From: Apostichopus japonicus
Taxonomy: Eukaryota; Echinodermata; Holothuroidea; Aspidochirotida; Stichopodidae
Direction: 5' to 3'
DNA: 64,000 nt
NCBI RefSeq assembly: GCF_037975245.1
Contig: NC_092576.1
Span: 23,603,111-23,667,110, forward strand
Under the pieces are notes generated by a model that searched no databases, had not been told where the DNA came from, and was given only the letters and a program-made list of their open reading frames with translations. Numbering within the stretch: position 1 is the stretch's first letter; every line of letters starts with the position of its first letter. The position numbers were made by a program, and so were the translations under genes. Below, one piece after another: positions 22,597 through 34,754 of this stretch.

Positions 22597-24299
22597 AAGT
22601 ATATCATAATTATCTCAATGAAAGGGGTGTAGGCGGTTTTACACTATCTAACGCAACGTAGTCGCCAAGAACCTGAAGTATTTTTAAGGGAGGGCCCGAG
22701 GAACATGAACTTATAGCATGCTCCTCGTGGTGAAACATAATTGCACCTATTAGGTGAATTGAGTGTACTGTTAATAGTAGGAGAGACTAGTGTAGGTTCT
22801 TATGACCAACTAGACCGGTTACTGCTCTCAAACTTTATAGGAGGAGCTTCATCAGTAGTAGCCTTTGAATATTTTATATTTGGCCTGGGCGTCTCGTTCT
22901 CAAAATGCATCTATTTTCTGTGCACGAGTTTTTATGGACTCATAGTGCAGCTATAAGAGCATCTAAAAGAGCTTCGTGTGAACCTTGAGAGTCAGCTGAT
23001 TCTTCGTTAGTATGAAAAAACCTTGAGCTAACAAGTAAACCTTTGAGATTTTGGGCCCTTTTGTATAGGCTAGAATCGGTTCTTTTGGAAACAGTTTGGA
23101 TAATTCCGCGTGCAGGGGCGTAGCGAGCGGGGGTGGGGGGGGGGGTGGGTAGTGTATATAATAATTTGGTCGCTGTCGGCAAATTTTGGGTCTGTCGGCA
23201 AAAGGAGAAAAGGTGAAGAGAGCGGAAGGGGAAGAAAGAAGGAAAGCTGAATAGAGAAAAGGAGAACGGAGCTTCTTTATCGGTTATTTCGATTTTCCAG
23301 TTCTTCATCTGATAAACTGATTCACCAATCCAATCACCCGACGCCTGCAAGTTAAAAACCTCTCGGCAAATAACTGATAATGTCACGGCCGTCAGTATAG
23401 CTAATGTAGCCAGGCTCAGCTAAGCGAGTGCCAGAATCGCCGGCAACTCAGTGAAAGAAATGGAATTAAAGGCTTCCGTATAGGCCGTAGCCCATGAGTC
23501 GTGCTATCGTGTGCAACGTGTTGTTATTATCCTCTGTTCAGAATGACGTCATCGCAGATGTCATTCGTTCTCCGTGGAAAACTTAAGGGCACGGCTCACG
23601 AATTGCACACAATTTTTAACGTTTCTCGCTTGTATATCAATGAATGTTGTTATTTCTCATTATCGGAAAGTTTTCTGAACATTTTCATCACGAAGTTTCA
23701 CTATTTCAACGATCGGTGAAAGAGAAAACACAGTTCGATAATTGGTCCCAATTAATTCTTCTTCTGCCGACTGCCATAAAAATAATATCGAAATGGAAAT
23801 TCTACGGTGCCAAATTTGACTTGAAATATGCACCAGATTGCATCTAAGGACGTTTCAAAACTAAAAAATTTCCAAAGGGGAGGGGGACACCCCCTCCCCT
23901 TAGACCCCTCCCCCATTTCATTCACCACTTCCAGATCCGTCGGCAAATCAAATTTGACTTAAAATATGCACCAGATTGCATCTAAGGACGTTTCAAAACT
24001 AAAATATTTCCAAAGGGGAGGGGGACACCCCCTCCCCTTAGACCCCTCCCCCATTTCAGTCACCACTTCCAGATCCGTCGGCAAATCAAATTTGACTTAA
24101 AATATGCACCAGATTGCATCTGAGGACGTTTCAAAACTAAAAAATTTCCATAGGGGAGGGGGCCACCCCCTCCCCTAAGACCCCTCCCCCATTTCAGTCA
24201 CCACTTCCAGATCCGTCGGCAAATCAAATTTGTTGCGTTAGATAGTGTAAAACCGCCTACACCCCCCTTTCATTTAATAAGTATATCATAATTATCTCA
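22597..24299. mobile_element. Nested element with 40-bp inverted termini and 21-bp flanking direct repeats
   Basis: Inside the larger transposon, tgtaggcggttttacactat plus ctaacgcaac (ending 22657) is repeated inverted from 24232. Each side is bordered by the same 21 bp, starting aagtatatcataattatctc (22597-22617 and 24279-24299). The direct repeats are too long for most transposase duplications, so the origin may be recombination. Confidence 0.55.
23811..24235 (+). repeat. Three tandem 138-bp copies
   Basis: caaatttgac... units begin at 23811, 23949 and 24087, with the start of a fourth at about 24225. Each carries the cagattgcatctaaggacg motif, a C-rich hairpin and a final agatccgtcggcaaat. 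The motif recurs singly near 17770, 24515, 63480 and 63560. Confidence 0.85.
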
Positions 24300-24893
24300 T
24301 TGAACATATCTTGTTTCATGTTTTTTCTTGGGGTGAATCTGGCGTCATAATTTTCGCGCAAAAGAAAAAACGAATCGACGCAATAATAGTGTATGCATTG
24401 TACATGCACTGTTGAGCGTTCTTAAATATGTGTCTATCGAGAAAAAATATGTGCACAAAAAAGCGTGTCTGCAACGTTTCTGGTTTTCTAGTTTTTGGCG
24501 AAATGTTTCACTATTTTGCATCTAAGCACTCACAATTAACCAAAAATTTCCAAGGAGGACTGGCCCCTCCCCTAGACCCCTCCCCCAGGACGCAGATTAC
24601 TAAAGTGCTACCATCGGGATGTCGGCCCCCCCTTTCTCAAAATCCTGGATCCGCCCCTGCCATAAATGGCTTACAATAGTTAAACAAGTTGGAAACGAGA
24701 CACCACATCGTATTATATTGGAACAGGAAATTCGCACCATCTCTTATTCAGGATCATATACGGTATTTAAAGTTTCGAATAAGTTGAATATTTCGCATTA
24801 TGTGACCCGATTTTCATACTGAGTTGAGCGATCGTTGATTCCAAATAACATTAGAAGGAACGTACGAACTTGCAACAAGAAGAAGAAGACAAA

Positions 24894-24989
24894 ATGGGAC
24901 CAGGCAATTTGTCTAGAGCCCTTCTGGTCGGGATCCTGTTGGCCTACTTGGTGGGAACTGTCTTGAGTGAACTAGAACTGAATCCAGAG
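24894..24989 (+). CDS. Secreted peptide precursor, exon 1: signal peptide and acidic propiece
   Basis: ATG in good context (agacaaaATGG) opens exactly 32 codons, ending in phase 0 at CCAGAG|GTATGG. The product starts MGPGNLSRALLVGILLAY, then LVGTVLS, with a short n-region (one Arg), a hydrophobic core and a small residue before a likely signal-peptidase site after Ser25. The remaining ELELNPE is acidic and starts a propiece that the exon at 29379 completes. The start codon is clear because there is no longer in-frame extension with a leader. A TATA-like tatttaaag lies about 125 bp upstream (weak). The exon sits 234 bp past the end of the transposon at 22316-24659. The pairing with exon 2 is inferred from strand, phase and the fit of the protein; other exons in the 4.4-kb intron cannot be excluded. 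Confidence 0.65.
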
Positions 24990-25124
24990 GTATGGCTAAA
25001 GTATTTCATATCTGTCTTATAAATTGATCCTTTATTTGATAGTCCCGCTCCTAGTAGGCACTTGTCTTTGTTCTATCTGCACACGACGTGTAAAATAGAT
25101 AAGATTTAAGAGATAATTTGGCCT

Positions 25125-25885
<761 letters not shown>

Positions 25886-26339
25886 CGTACAGGATTCTTC
25901 CAAGTATAAAAGTATATAATGTTGTCCCATAATGACGTATGAAATTATTCTGTAGAATATATGTATCAGCCTGCAATACCGAAGTATTGATGGATTTAAT
26001 CCCCTCGAACCAGCAGGTTAGCCCCACCCGCTGGGGCATCTTCAGTTTCTATTTTTATCATTTTATTTCACGAAAATGTACCGATTTCCAATATCTTGAA
26101 TAGCTTACGCTTTGGTTACTCTCTAGAATTTCGGTAACATGCCTACCTAATATTTATCATGACAAAGCAAGAAGACATATTATTTTCCAATCATGCAAAT
26201 CTAGCAAATTACGAGAATCCAACCGATGCGATCATTTCCTGGTAGTACAGTAGATGCATGTATGACGTTTGCTAAACTAGTGTAGAGGTTTATCAAGTAA
26301 GAAAAAAATGAATTTTACTTCACTTCTACAATTCTTCAC

Positions 26340-26645
26340 AAAAAGCACAAAAAGCAGTGACGTCCTGAGGAATTGAAAGGGTGGGGGCAAAATTCTACCC
26401 CCTCACCCACCCGGAATGATTTAGATTGGGGTCTGAAGCTTGGCGGAAGGCTTCATACCCCAATCCATGGGTCCATGGGACCCAGTAATTTGTCTAATTC
26501 TTCTCCAACTGATATAAAAACATACCCCCAAATGAACTTTTCACCCCAACTGACAACGAAGGTGATTCATTCCTCACCCCCCACCAACCCCCACCATACC
26601 CCGCCCACACTTCCATTGCGCACGACACTGAGAGTGAAATGAAGA
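26340..26645. repeat. C-rich interspersed-repeat-like segment
   Basis: Starts gtgacgtcctgaggaattga and carries many CCCC/CACCCC runs in the style of other C-rich repeats here. The frame at 26373 is a by-product. Confidence 0.35.
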
Positions 26646-27077
26646 TATCAATTGTAAGATATCGTACTAACAAACGTTATAAGCAGCGCATTTAATCCTC
26701 CGTATGAATTGTAGTCGACAACGCTCTTCACGACAAAATGACAATGACAAGGCTGACATCTCTACCGTAACAGGTTTTTTTTTAAGGTTAATGGGAATCT
26801 ATTTAATTACCTAATTAAAGCTGTCACCTTTACCGTACCAGGTTTTGTCACGTTTTATGAGAGACCCGTAATACAGCTTTCAGTTTATTGTCACTCTTAA
26901 AATCTAATCGAAAAACTTCAACAGAACGTCGGGAAAGTCCTCATTTAGGACCTTTAAGCCCACAGAAGGGCTGACGTGTGAAAATAGGGTTAATTGGGGA
27001 TTACTTCAAATATTTTCCGCATAATCATCTCCTCCTCGTGACGCCTGAATCGTGTATAAATCGTGTGTTATGTCTAA

Positions 27078-27125
27078 CACATTGATACGCATTGATACGC
27101 TTTGATACGCATTGATACGCATTGT
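27078..27125 (+). repeat. Short tandem repeat, cattgatacg(c) x4-5
   Basis: Four to five copies of the 11-mer cattgatacgc, one with ctttgatacgc. Confidence 0.85.
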
Positions 27126-27732
27126 CACAACTAAGAGCGGCCATCCTGTGATCAGATTTTAAGTTCATTTTAATGAACCTTAGAGAGAGTCCCTATTCAA
27201 GAGTGAATGTTCTTATTTTATAATATTACCTACGCAATCTGTTTATAACATCACGACAAGTGGGTCTACCTGCACGCCGAGTACTTTGAAAGATGTAAAA
27301 GATGTTGCCAACCTCGACACCCTAAGAGTTGGTAGTCTATGTGTGAAGAAAGGATTAATATATGTGACATGGTATGTAATTACATCGCACATTCTATGGA
27401 ACAGCAATAATCAGATCATTTTTATTGTCCTATTGGTTTTGGCTATGTGTACTTTGGGAGACATTATTTCATTGTTAGGATATTTTCTTTCACCTCGACG
27501 GACCAATTTCCACTTTTAATTAATGATAATTTTTTTCTTCAATTTGAAGCATTATATTTGGTTTAATAAGTGATTGGCTTTAATTGTCTGCGACGAATTG
27601 TTGCAGCTGCATCGAATTATCCATAATTATTAGAAGGGGTTTGGTTTATCATCAGCAAATTCATGGTAGTCTATCCAGAGAGCTGCTACTCTAACAGTTC
27701 CCTGGTCTACCAATCCACATATAGAAAGTTTA

Positions 27733-27785
27733 AACCAGGGTGCTGCTACTCTAGAGTAGCACTCTAGAGTAGCAGCTCCCTGGTT
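27733..27785. repeat. 53-bp hairpin
   Basis: aaccagggtgctgctactct is the reverse complement of the far arm ending agtagcagctccctggtt apart from one or two bases. A partial second copy (agctgctactct, ccctggt) is at about 27679-27705. Confidence 0.8.
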
Positions 27786-27799
27786 AAACAAAGACCAAC

Positions 27800-29378
27800 A
27801 TTAAAATGAAACTTGTAAAAAAAAATCCAATGCTAATCATGAACAATGTCCCTTTCTCATAGATGGTTGTTGTTCAATACAGTGCAGCGATGTCATATGA
27901 TAACCTGTTGCATTGACTAAATTTACCTTTCAAGACACACATCACCACATCTCTGCCATCCTGTATTTGAAAACATAGCTTCTAACTTGATATAGAGGAA
28001 GGGAGTGAAACAATAACAAAAGAATTTAAATTAAAAGAATTGTCTGGTGGAAGATTTGGATACATTGTCCTCATAGTTCTTACTTTCTCTTTTTAACCAT
28101 GTGAAAATTGTCGACGTTTTCGACGTTTTCTTATTGTAGAAATCTGGTAATCAAATTCACCAGTTTCTCACCGAAAGCACCGCTTGTTAGAACACATTTG
28201 GTGAATGACGTAGTGAGTGAAGGCAAATAAGCAACACGAGCGACTTGAAGTTAGCACTCTCATTTCCGCAGCAAATACACTCTCGCGTGTACACGCACAG
28301 GTGATTGCTTATTATGTATTACGTACAACCGCTAACGTACGTATACAGCCTACCATTCCTAGTTATTTATTATGATTGTCATGGTTCCTTATATAGCTCA
28401 AATACTATAAAACATATATATTCATATGCGCTTTACATGATGAAGAATAAAACAATAATAAGAAAGAATTAAAAAAAAAATGAAGTTAAAATAAGTTAAT
28501 AAAAATAGTGGATAAAAGAATATAATAATTACATGATAAACAGTAAAAGAAATATATATCACGAAAACAATTTACGAATCAGAAATGAAGTGAATATAAA
28601 ATATAGCAAATCAGAAAATATGATATGAAATAGAAAAAAATGTAGTTGGTACGTACATATAGCGCTGCACATAATACGCTCTCACAAACCACTGTTCATT
28701 AACCGTTTTCGAAATCGCTGAAATAAAATTCACGGATCAACTTTACAGTAAAAGGAAACTTGAAAAGTATTTGGAAAATCAAAGATGAAACTTGGCGGAA
28801 TCGATGTCAGAGCAGAATGTAGTACCGAGAAGCTTTTGCTTCGTAGAACTGTCCGATTAGTGTAAACGTTAGAGTAGACTACATGCAAACATTCTTCGCA
28901 TTGGAACTGGACAGAGCGATGTATAAACAACAAAGAGTCTGCTGTTCAAACTTATCTCGTGTTACACACAATCACGAAATCACCGATGCACTATGTATAT
29001 GGCGGCTCAATGATTTTTTAAAACATATATAATTTATAAGAAATTTCACCGAAACTTAAGGAAGAAGTTAATCTGTATTCAAACGCGGTTTTTGTTGTGA
29101 TTACTGTAGTAACTGTATGGAGCGTGGGTTATGTCGCAATCTGCATTTGCGAAAATGACGTCTCGTTCTCTACTGTTAAAAGTATATCTGAAATTTTAAC
29201 AATCGTTTCACTGTCAAACGCAACATTAGCGTTCTCATAGTTTGAAAACATGTTTGGAAAATTATTTATCGTTTTTTATGGTAACTTCTAAGTGCTACCA
29301 GATAATTCTTTCAAGTAACTGATATTTTTTAGCTCAAAGACCTTACTTATTATACGTTCTAATTTTGTTTGCCAACAG
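27800..29378. other. Intron of the peptide precursor; no other gene seen
   Basis: AT-rich DNA, with an A-rich stretch at 28440-28660. I found no exon between the two called exons here. Confidence 0.4.
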
Positions 29379-29591
29379 CTCGAGGACCATAACGTAGACA
29401 AGAGAATTTTTTCTTGGTTTCACAAACTCTTCCATAGTAGTAGCGAAGAAGGAGGCGGTGGAGGAGGCGGTGGAGGAGGCGGTGGAGGAGGAGGCGGTGG
29501 AGGCGGTGGAGGCGGAGGCGGAGGCGGTGGCGGAGGAGGAGGCGGTGGCGGAGGGGGCGGCGGCGGCGGAGGAGGAGGTGGTGGCAGATGA
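29379..29591 (+). CDS. Secreted peptide precursor, exon 2: KR site, amphipathic peptide, polyglycine tail
   Basis: A clean acceptor (ttttgtttgccaacag) enters in phase 0, matching the donor at 24989. The first nine codons, LEDHNVDKR, complete a 16-residue acidic propiece ending in a Lys-Arg convertase site (29400-29405). Then comes IFSWFHKLFHSSSEE, whose first ten residues can form an amphipathic helix with aromatic and His/Lys faces, followed by 45 consecutive glycines (29451-29585), Arg and TGA. The whole precursor would be 102 residues. Signal peptide + acidic propiece + KR + short amphipathic peptide is the layout of many antimicrobial and peptide-hormone precursors (family knowledge, notably frog skin peptides). 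The terminal Gly-Arg could allow trimming and amidation (inference). The glycine run is an expanded GGN repeat, so its length may vary between individuals. I recognise no described family. A structural glycine-rich protein is the main alternative. Confidence 0.65.
   Translation, partial: LEDHNVDKRIFSWFHKLFHSSSEEGGGGGGGGGGGGGGGGGGGGGGGGGGGGGGGGGGGGGGGGGGGGGR
29451..29585 (+). repeat. GGN trinucleotide repeat coding for glycine
   Basis: Forty-five GGN codons (mostly GGA, GGC, GGT). The proline-rich, Glu/Ala/Val-rich and Arg/Leu-rich frames of this block on either strand are shadows of the same repeat. Confidence 0.95.
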
Positions 29592-29599
29592 GGAAATGG

Positions 29600-32500
29600 A
29601 TCTTCCAATTCATTCCAAGATAAATTTCCTAAACATCTTACTAAACGCGAGAAATAGATAATTGGGACAGTTTGGTATTTAATTGACTGGTGCATAACGC
29701 CTTATCTTTTATTTATACTGGTAGTTTAAATGATGGTAAGGAAGCCCAACAGCTTTGTATAAGTCAATCGAGACCTGCAATTCGCCTCATTTAGAAATGT
29801 ATGTAAATTTGTTATGTTTATTTCTTTGAACTTTCACCTCTCTCCGTTGCCTTTCATTATGGGAAAGAGGGAAAAAAATTGCAGCAGTGAAATGGAAATT
29901 TATTGATAACACAACATAGTTTGGAGTCTTAAATCATCGTGCAATTCACGGAAACATGATACATTGACAAACGTTATACCCTTAAAGCCATTTTGAAGTA
30001 AGAAATTTAGCCAGGCCAATCCATACAATATTACGGAAGTTAATAATTTGTCTTCGGATACAACATTGGTGAAACATATTTTGGGGGGAATAGGAAAATA
30101 TAGTTTAGCTACCCCCCATCCCCCCTTTTCACCTAAACTCTGGTTTGGTTTGGTTCTTCAAAATTTTCATAACAATGCAGACGAGTTAAGACTTAGTTCA
30201 ACAACAAAAGAAAATCTGCCACGTTTAAAATTGACATATGAAGCAGTATGCATGCAACATAGTTTAAAAGATAAGATCGCACTTTGTTTTTACTTCCTAA
30301 ATAAAGTTCATATGCATACATTATTTTGTTAGTGTAGGTTTGAATAAACCTATGCTGATTTGGCAAGAGCAATAGCTGGTAACCAAATCATAAACTAAAT
30401 TGTTTTCACTAATATATTGTAGTTTGTTTGTTTGCATCGAATTTAAATGTTAAACCCATCTTTACACAATATGACATTTGAACCCTACATAACTAAATAT
30501 GGTGTTTGTTCTTAATGAGATGGATAAAAATGTGTCAAGTTTGAACATCATGAAAACTTCAGTTTTGGACCTATCCTGTCTACAAAGTTTCATGTTTTTG
30601 GCCTCTGTTGGCCTTAAATGAAATTTGGTCCACGAAAAGAAAAATAGGGTCCTTATACACACCTTATATGATGGATCACGTTATACGTATGAGTTCATAG
30701 AAGTTTTAACACTGGAGATATCTTGTTTACTAGGTTCTCAAACTTTGAACTTTCTTGACCTCAGATGACCTTTGATCTCTCTTTTTATTCACTAAGGTGG
30801 ATCAACATGTTCAGTATGAACACCATCCTAGGTTCAATTTTGGAATGATCATGTTTACAGCTTTTTCTTCTTCAGATTTGCCTTAGTCAAGTACAAATAT
30901 ATCTAACAATATGCAAAAATACATAACTACATCAATATGAAGCTTACATGGAATCTGTTTCAAGTAAGTTTAAACAAACCAAACAAACATATTTCATATA
31001 TTCATAAGAGCCCCCCCCGCCCCTCCTGCCTGTCCACCCTTCCACCCCTCCTCCAATCCAAATGTGTCTACCGTATCATGCACACATACGCGGAAGTGTA
31101 TATCAGCGTATATCTGCTTCCCTTCGGAGAATTATGTAACCCATTCAACTGTATTAAGCTTGATCTTGGAGTGTTACAAACAATTAGATCCCATCAACCT
31201 TAAACACGTTCTTTGGTTTATTTAGTATATGGTGGTTAATATAATAATATTTAAGCAATTCGGTGTTTTTTTTGTGTGTAAATTATGTCGATGCTCGGAC
31301 ACTTTCCGTATAAGATTCATATGACAAAGGGTATTACAGCAGTTAATACAAAAGTCCTATAGTTTACCCCTACATTCGTGCGTGTTCATATCCATCCAAA
31401 CTTTGCATGGGTGCATACAAACCGATGTCTTTCATAAGTACCCCTTCTCCCTCCCATCGCCCCCCCTAAAAAAAAAAACATTGCTTCTAAACCTGTCGAC
31501 ACCCAGCTACTGTGCATTTAACAGTAAACATGATCTGCGTAAGGATGGGTTAGACAACCATCCATTTACGCCGCTTCTATAACTTAGCTAGTTAATCAAA
31601 TATTATCTTGGTATATGATAACATAACAAATGCCAGAATGAACTCCAAATGTGCTTATATGTGTCTAGCTATGATGAACTAAAATTAGTTACCCAGAGAT
31701 GTGGTTACTTTTCATGATGTCTAAAACGTTGAATTATGGTTTATGCCTTATATTCCCCGTGCAAGCTGTTTCTCATCCGTTTATGAGTCGACTTAATGCT
31801 TGCTTGAAAACCTTTCCCAAAAGGAGTAGTAAGATAACGACCCTTCCACCCGACTGCCCCCTCCCCTACCCCTTTGAAATAAAGCCAACAGCAAAAAACA
31901 ACAATAGCGAAGGAACAATAAAGTGAGTCACAGTGAATATATTTGCATTTTGCAACGTGTAAGAGGGTGCAACGAAAATAAATAGTTAACAGTTTTATTC
32001 TTAAATTGATTAAAAAGGGGGACAAAATATCATTTAAATTATTAAATTAAATTAATTGTAAATTAAATTAAATGTAAATTAATGAGATAAGTTTTAATTT
32101 TTTAATTCGATAACAGTTACTTATCAATGCAGCCAACAAGATCGAGATACATGTTGCCAAGTGCAAAATTTCACAAAGTATTACCAGGTTAAGAAATTAA
32201 TGTATTCGCCAAACTGAGTACTATGCCAACCTTTAGCCAACGTTATAGTCCTTTAAGTGCATGGTGTGGAAATCGATGACTGAAATCTGACAATCTTACT
32301 TCGATACGAAATATTGAAATTTTATTTAATTGATTTGAATAGGTGCAGTACACCAAACCCCGCGATTTCATACAATCAACTCCAAGAACGAAATCCTTGG
32401 TCAAAATTGAAACGGTGATGAACATAACCATGGACAACAATTCACTAACTGTTTGATTAGAAGTATTCAATATTCAAAGAGCATAGCACAATTACTCTCT

Positions 32501-32620
32501 TAGGAGATTGTATGATAGAGGTCCTCGATGTTTACCATGATCTAAATGTTTCTCAACTTGTAACAGAAATTTTAATTTATAAAAAATCGTTTACGTTGGG
32601 AATGATCAATTTTACTTTCT
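29600..32620. other. 3' flank of precursor gene; no further gene recognised
   Basis: The nearest plus-strand AATAAA is at 30300-30305, about 710 bases past the stop. The rest is AT-rich, with a C-rich patch (31010-31060) and no exon-like segment. Confidence 0.4.
30300..30305 (+). terminator. Candidate poly(A) signal of peptide precursor
   Basis: AATAAA on the coding strand, the first clear one after the stop at 29591; another lies near 30345. Confidence 0.3.
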
Positions 32621-32621
32621 T

Positions 32622-33600
32622 CTAGAATATAAAGTATTTGATATGAAAAATTACAAAATTCAACGGATGCTTCAATAATAGTTGAAAACCGAAAAAAATA
32701 TCCGACTTGGAAAAAATAAATTGTGTATTAAAAATATGTTGCTCAACATCTAAAACAAAATCAGAAATAATTTTACACTCCCAAAAGAAATTTTCAATAG
32801 TCTCCTCCTTTAGGCAACAGAAAGTACATCGTGAATTGTCAATTAAACCCATCAAACTCAGAAGATGGTTTGTCCCAAGTATACGATGAAGAAAACGAAA
32901 TTGAAAGTATTGTAATTTTGTCTCCCTTAACGACTTGAAAGGAATTTGAAAGATAAAACGCCATTGTAGAGAGCTATAATCGAAGTTTACATTCCACTTA
33001 ACAATACACTTTGGAAAAGTTACGTGTCCCTCAATTAGCTGCTTATAAATGAAACGAGAAAGTGATGCTTTGTTATGAATTATCTTCAAAGGAATTTCCT
33101 CGATACCATTGCAGGCATCTTATGAACTTCTCCAATGACCTGGGATAGCATTTATAATGCCACAGTAAAATGTGAAAGGGCAATTTATATCGAAAATCAA
33201 GAAAACTTAAGAACCGGTTATTTGCATCTAAAAGATTATAAATATGAATCAGATTTTTCTCGTACCAATGTTTGTAAAATATAACATTATTATTTACTTT
33301 AATATTGTGGTTGTTCCAGATAATTTGATCAGTAAATTGCCAGTAGGGTTCTTATAAGCAAAAAGAGACCAAACATATAGTACGTCATTTATGTAATGAT
33401 TTTCCGTTTTAACGTCGCCTGGCATTAAAATTACATTCAAATAGAAATTGTTTACCAAAATTTTTAAGATAATAGGGAAAATACATTTTCAAATTAGCCT
33501 CAGTGGTGTCAGTATATCTCTTTAATAAATAATGAAGAAATAAAACATATGTCCTACACATGGCAGAGGATAATCAGAAAATTTATCAAAGGACAGATAA
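32622..33600 (-). mobile_element. LINE relic, 3' part of ORF2
   Basis: The minus-strand frame 32622-33089 has the C-terminal signature of non-LTR retrotransposon reverse transcriptases: LQYFQFRFLHRILGTNHLL, then CTFCCLKEETIENFFWEC, a CxxC...E...C zinc-knuckle-like motif typical of L1/Tx1-type elements. Upstream in other frames are compatible pieces (YWQFTDQIIWNNHNIK, then LLDANNRFLSFLDF near 33180-33350), so frameshifts and stops have broken it. The 5' part is missing. Confidence 0.75.
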
Positions 33601-34229
33601 GAAACCATTTTCCCCCTTCAAATTTCAATACTAGCAGTGTTCATATATTATTTAAATTCAATGTGATCGTTCAAAGGAAGTTGTGAAATCAATGTTTCTA
33701 CTGGCATTCGCATCTTCGGTTGTCAACTTTGTTCACCATTCCAATAATGAAAAAGCAAAACGCTCCTTTCAATATTGAATTGATGATGGAGTTGTCTATA
33801 ACGCCATGCTTAATTGTTTTATTATATCGTTAATTCTGATTAGCTTAAGAAAGCATGATCACTTAACTTCTGTTCAAATTACCTTTTGATATGTATAAAT
33901 AAATTATTTTACATAATCCCCAAAATGTCCAACAGCTGCACAGTTGGTCGGTTAATGTTGCAAGCTTGAAGTCCGTTGTCGTAACTTAACGCTGGCTCTC
34001 ACCTGTCAAACTATGTATTGACTGCAAAGTACTTGTGCTGTTTCCAACACTCTGCACAATGAGGCTCAATCTGACGTCGTAGAAATGCCTTATATTAGGC
34101 CAAATTTGAACGAAGACAATTCGGGTCATTGAGCGTATTCCTTCCTTTCAACTATTGAACCCAGAAATTAGTGTGTTCATTTGGTCTACGCTCCAAAGAT
34201 ACGGTTTGCCAACATGTATAACAATAAGA

Positions 34230-34345
34230 CAGTGAAGACACATTCAAAATTCTTCTCAATATTATTTGTGCTGCAGCGGCTTTGAGCAGGCATGACATTC
34301 TGGGTGCTCTATAAACGTCGATTGATTGATTAATTGATTCATAAA
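34230..34345 (+). mobile_element. SINE/LINE tail with ATTG repeat end
   Basis: tgggtgctctataaacgtcg followed by attgattgattaattgatt is the usual 3' tail form (small tetranucleotide repeat) of retroposons. The head is not clear. Confidence 0.4.
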
Positions 34346-34473
34346 GAAACAACAGAATTGTCAAGGATGAAATCAACATTTTGAGAATTTTTAAAATAAC
34401 TTCCTAGATGCATCTTTTCTGGGCTTTGTGAAGCTCCAAATGAACTGACCGCATGTATATAGTGCCAACCACG

Positions 34474-34479
34474 TTTATT
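34474..34479 (-). terminator. Candidate poly(A) signal of GPCR 1
   Basis: AATAAA on the minus strand, about 276 nt past the stop codon of the receptor at 34755-36044. Confidence 0.4.
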
Positions 34480-34754
34480 ATGATGTCTTATTGACAAAAG
34501 AAATTAAGATCAAAACATTAAAATGTAACCTACTTTCAAAGTCGATGGAAATGTCTTTTTGTGTCATACTGGCATAATTCGTTTTAACAATAAGGAGACA
34601 GTAGACAGGAGCAACGCTAAATGTCATACAAACCGCCGAGACCCCTGGAATGTAATTGGGAAAGCTGAAGGCAGCGTTTCAATAACTTCGTAATTCAATA
34701 TTTTGAAAAGTAGGTCACTTTTATCATACAACGAGATTTATCATGTGAACTTTA

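Larger units (their letters stand above)
22316..24659. mobile_element. 2.3-kb DNA transposon, hAT-like ends
   Basis: The terminal inverted repeat caggggcggatccagg (22316-22331) matches cctggatccgcccctg (24644-24659) perfectly. The five bases ccata flank both ends (22311-22315 and 24660-24664) and read as a target-site duplication. CAGGG-type termini are usual in hAT elements, though most hAT duplications are 8 bp, so the superfamily is uncertain. No transposase frame is visible; the element is non-autonomous and contains a second insertion and a triplicated unit. Confidence 0.65.

Noticed and set aside
24894-24989. First thought: signal-peptide exon of an acid lipase (ending LNPE before an intron)
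   Set aside because: No downstream lipase exon was found, while the exon at 29379 has matching phase and makes a coherent precursor.
29359-29695. Proline-rich and Arg/Leu-rich minus-strand ORFs
   Set aside because: Antisense of the GGN repeat of the peptide precursor; the spliced plus-strand reading explains the region better.
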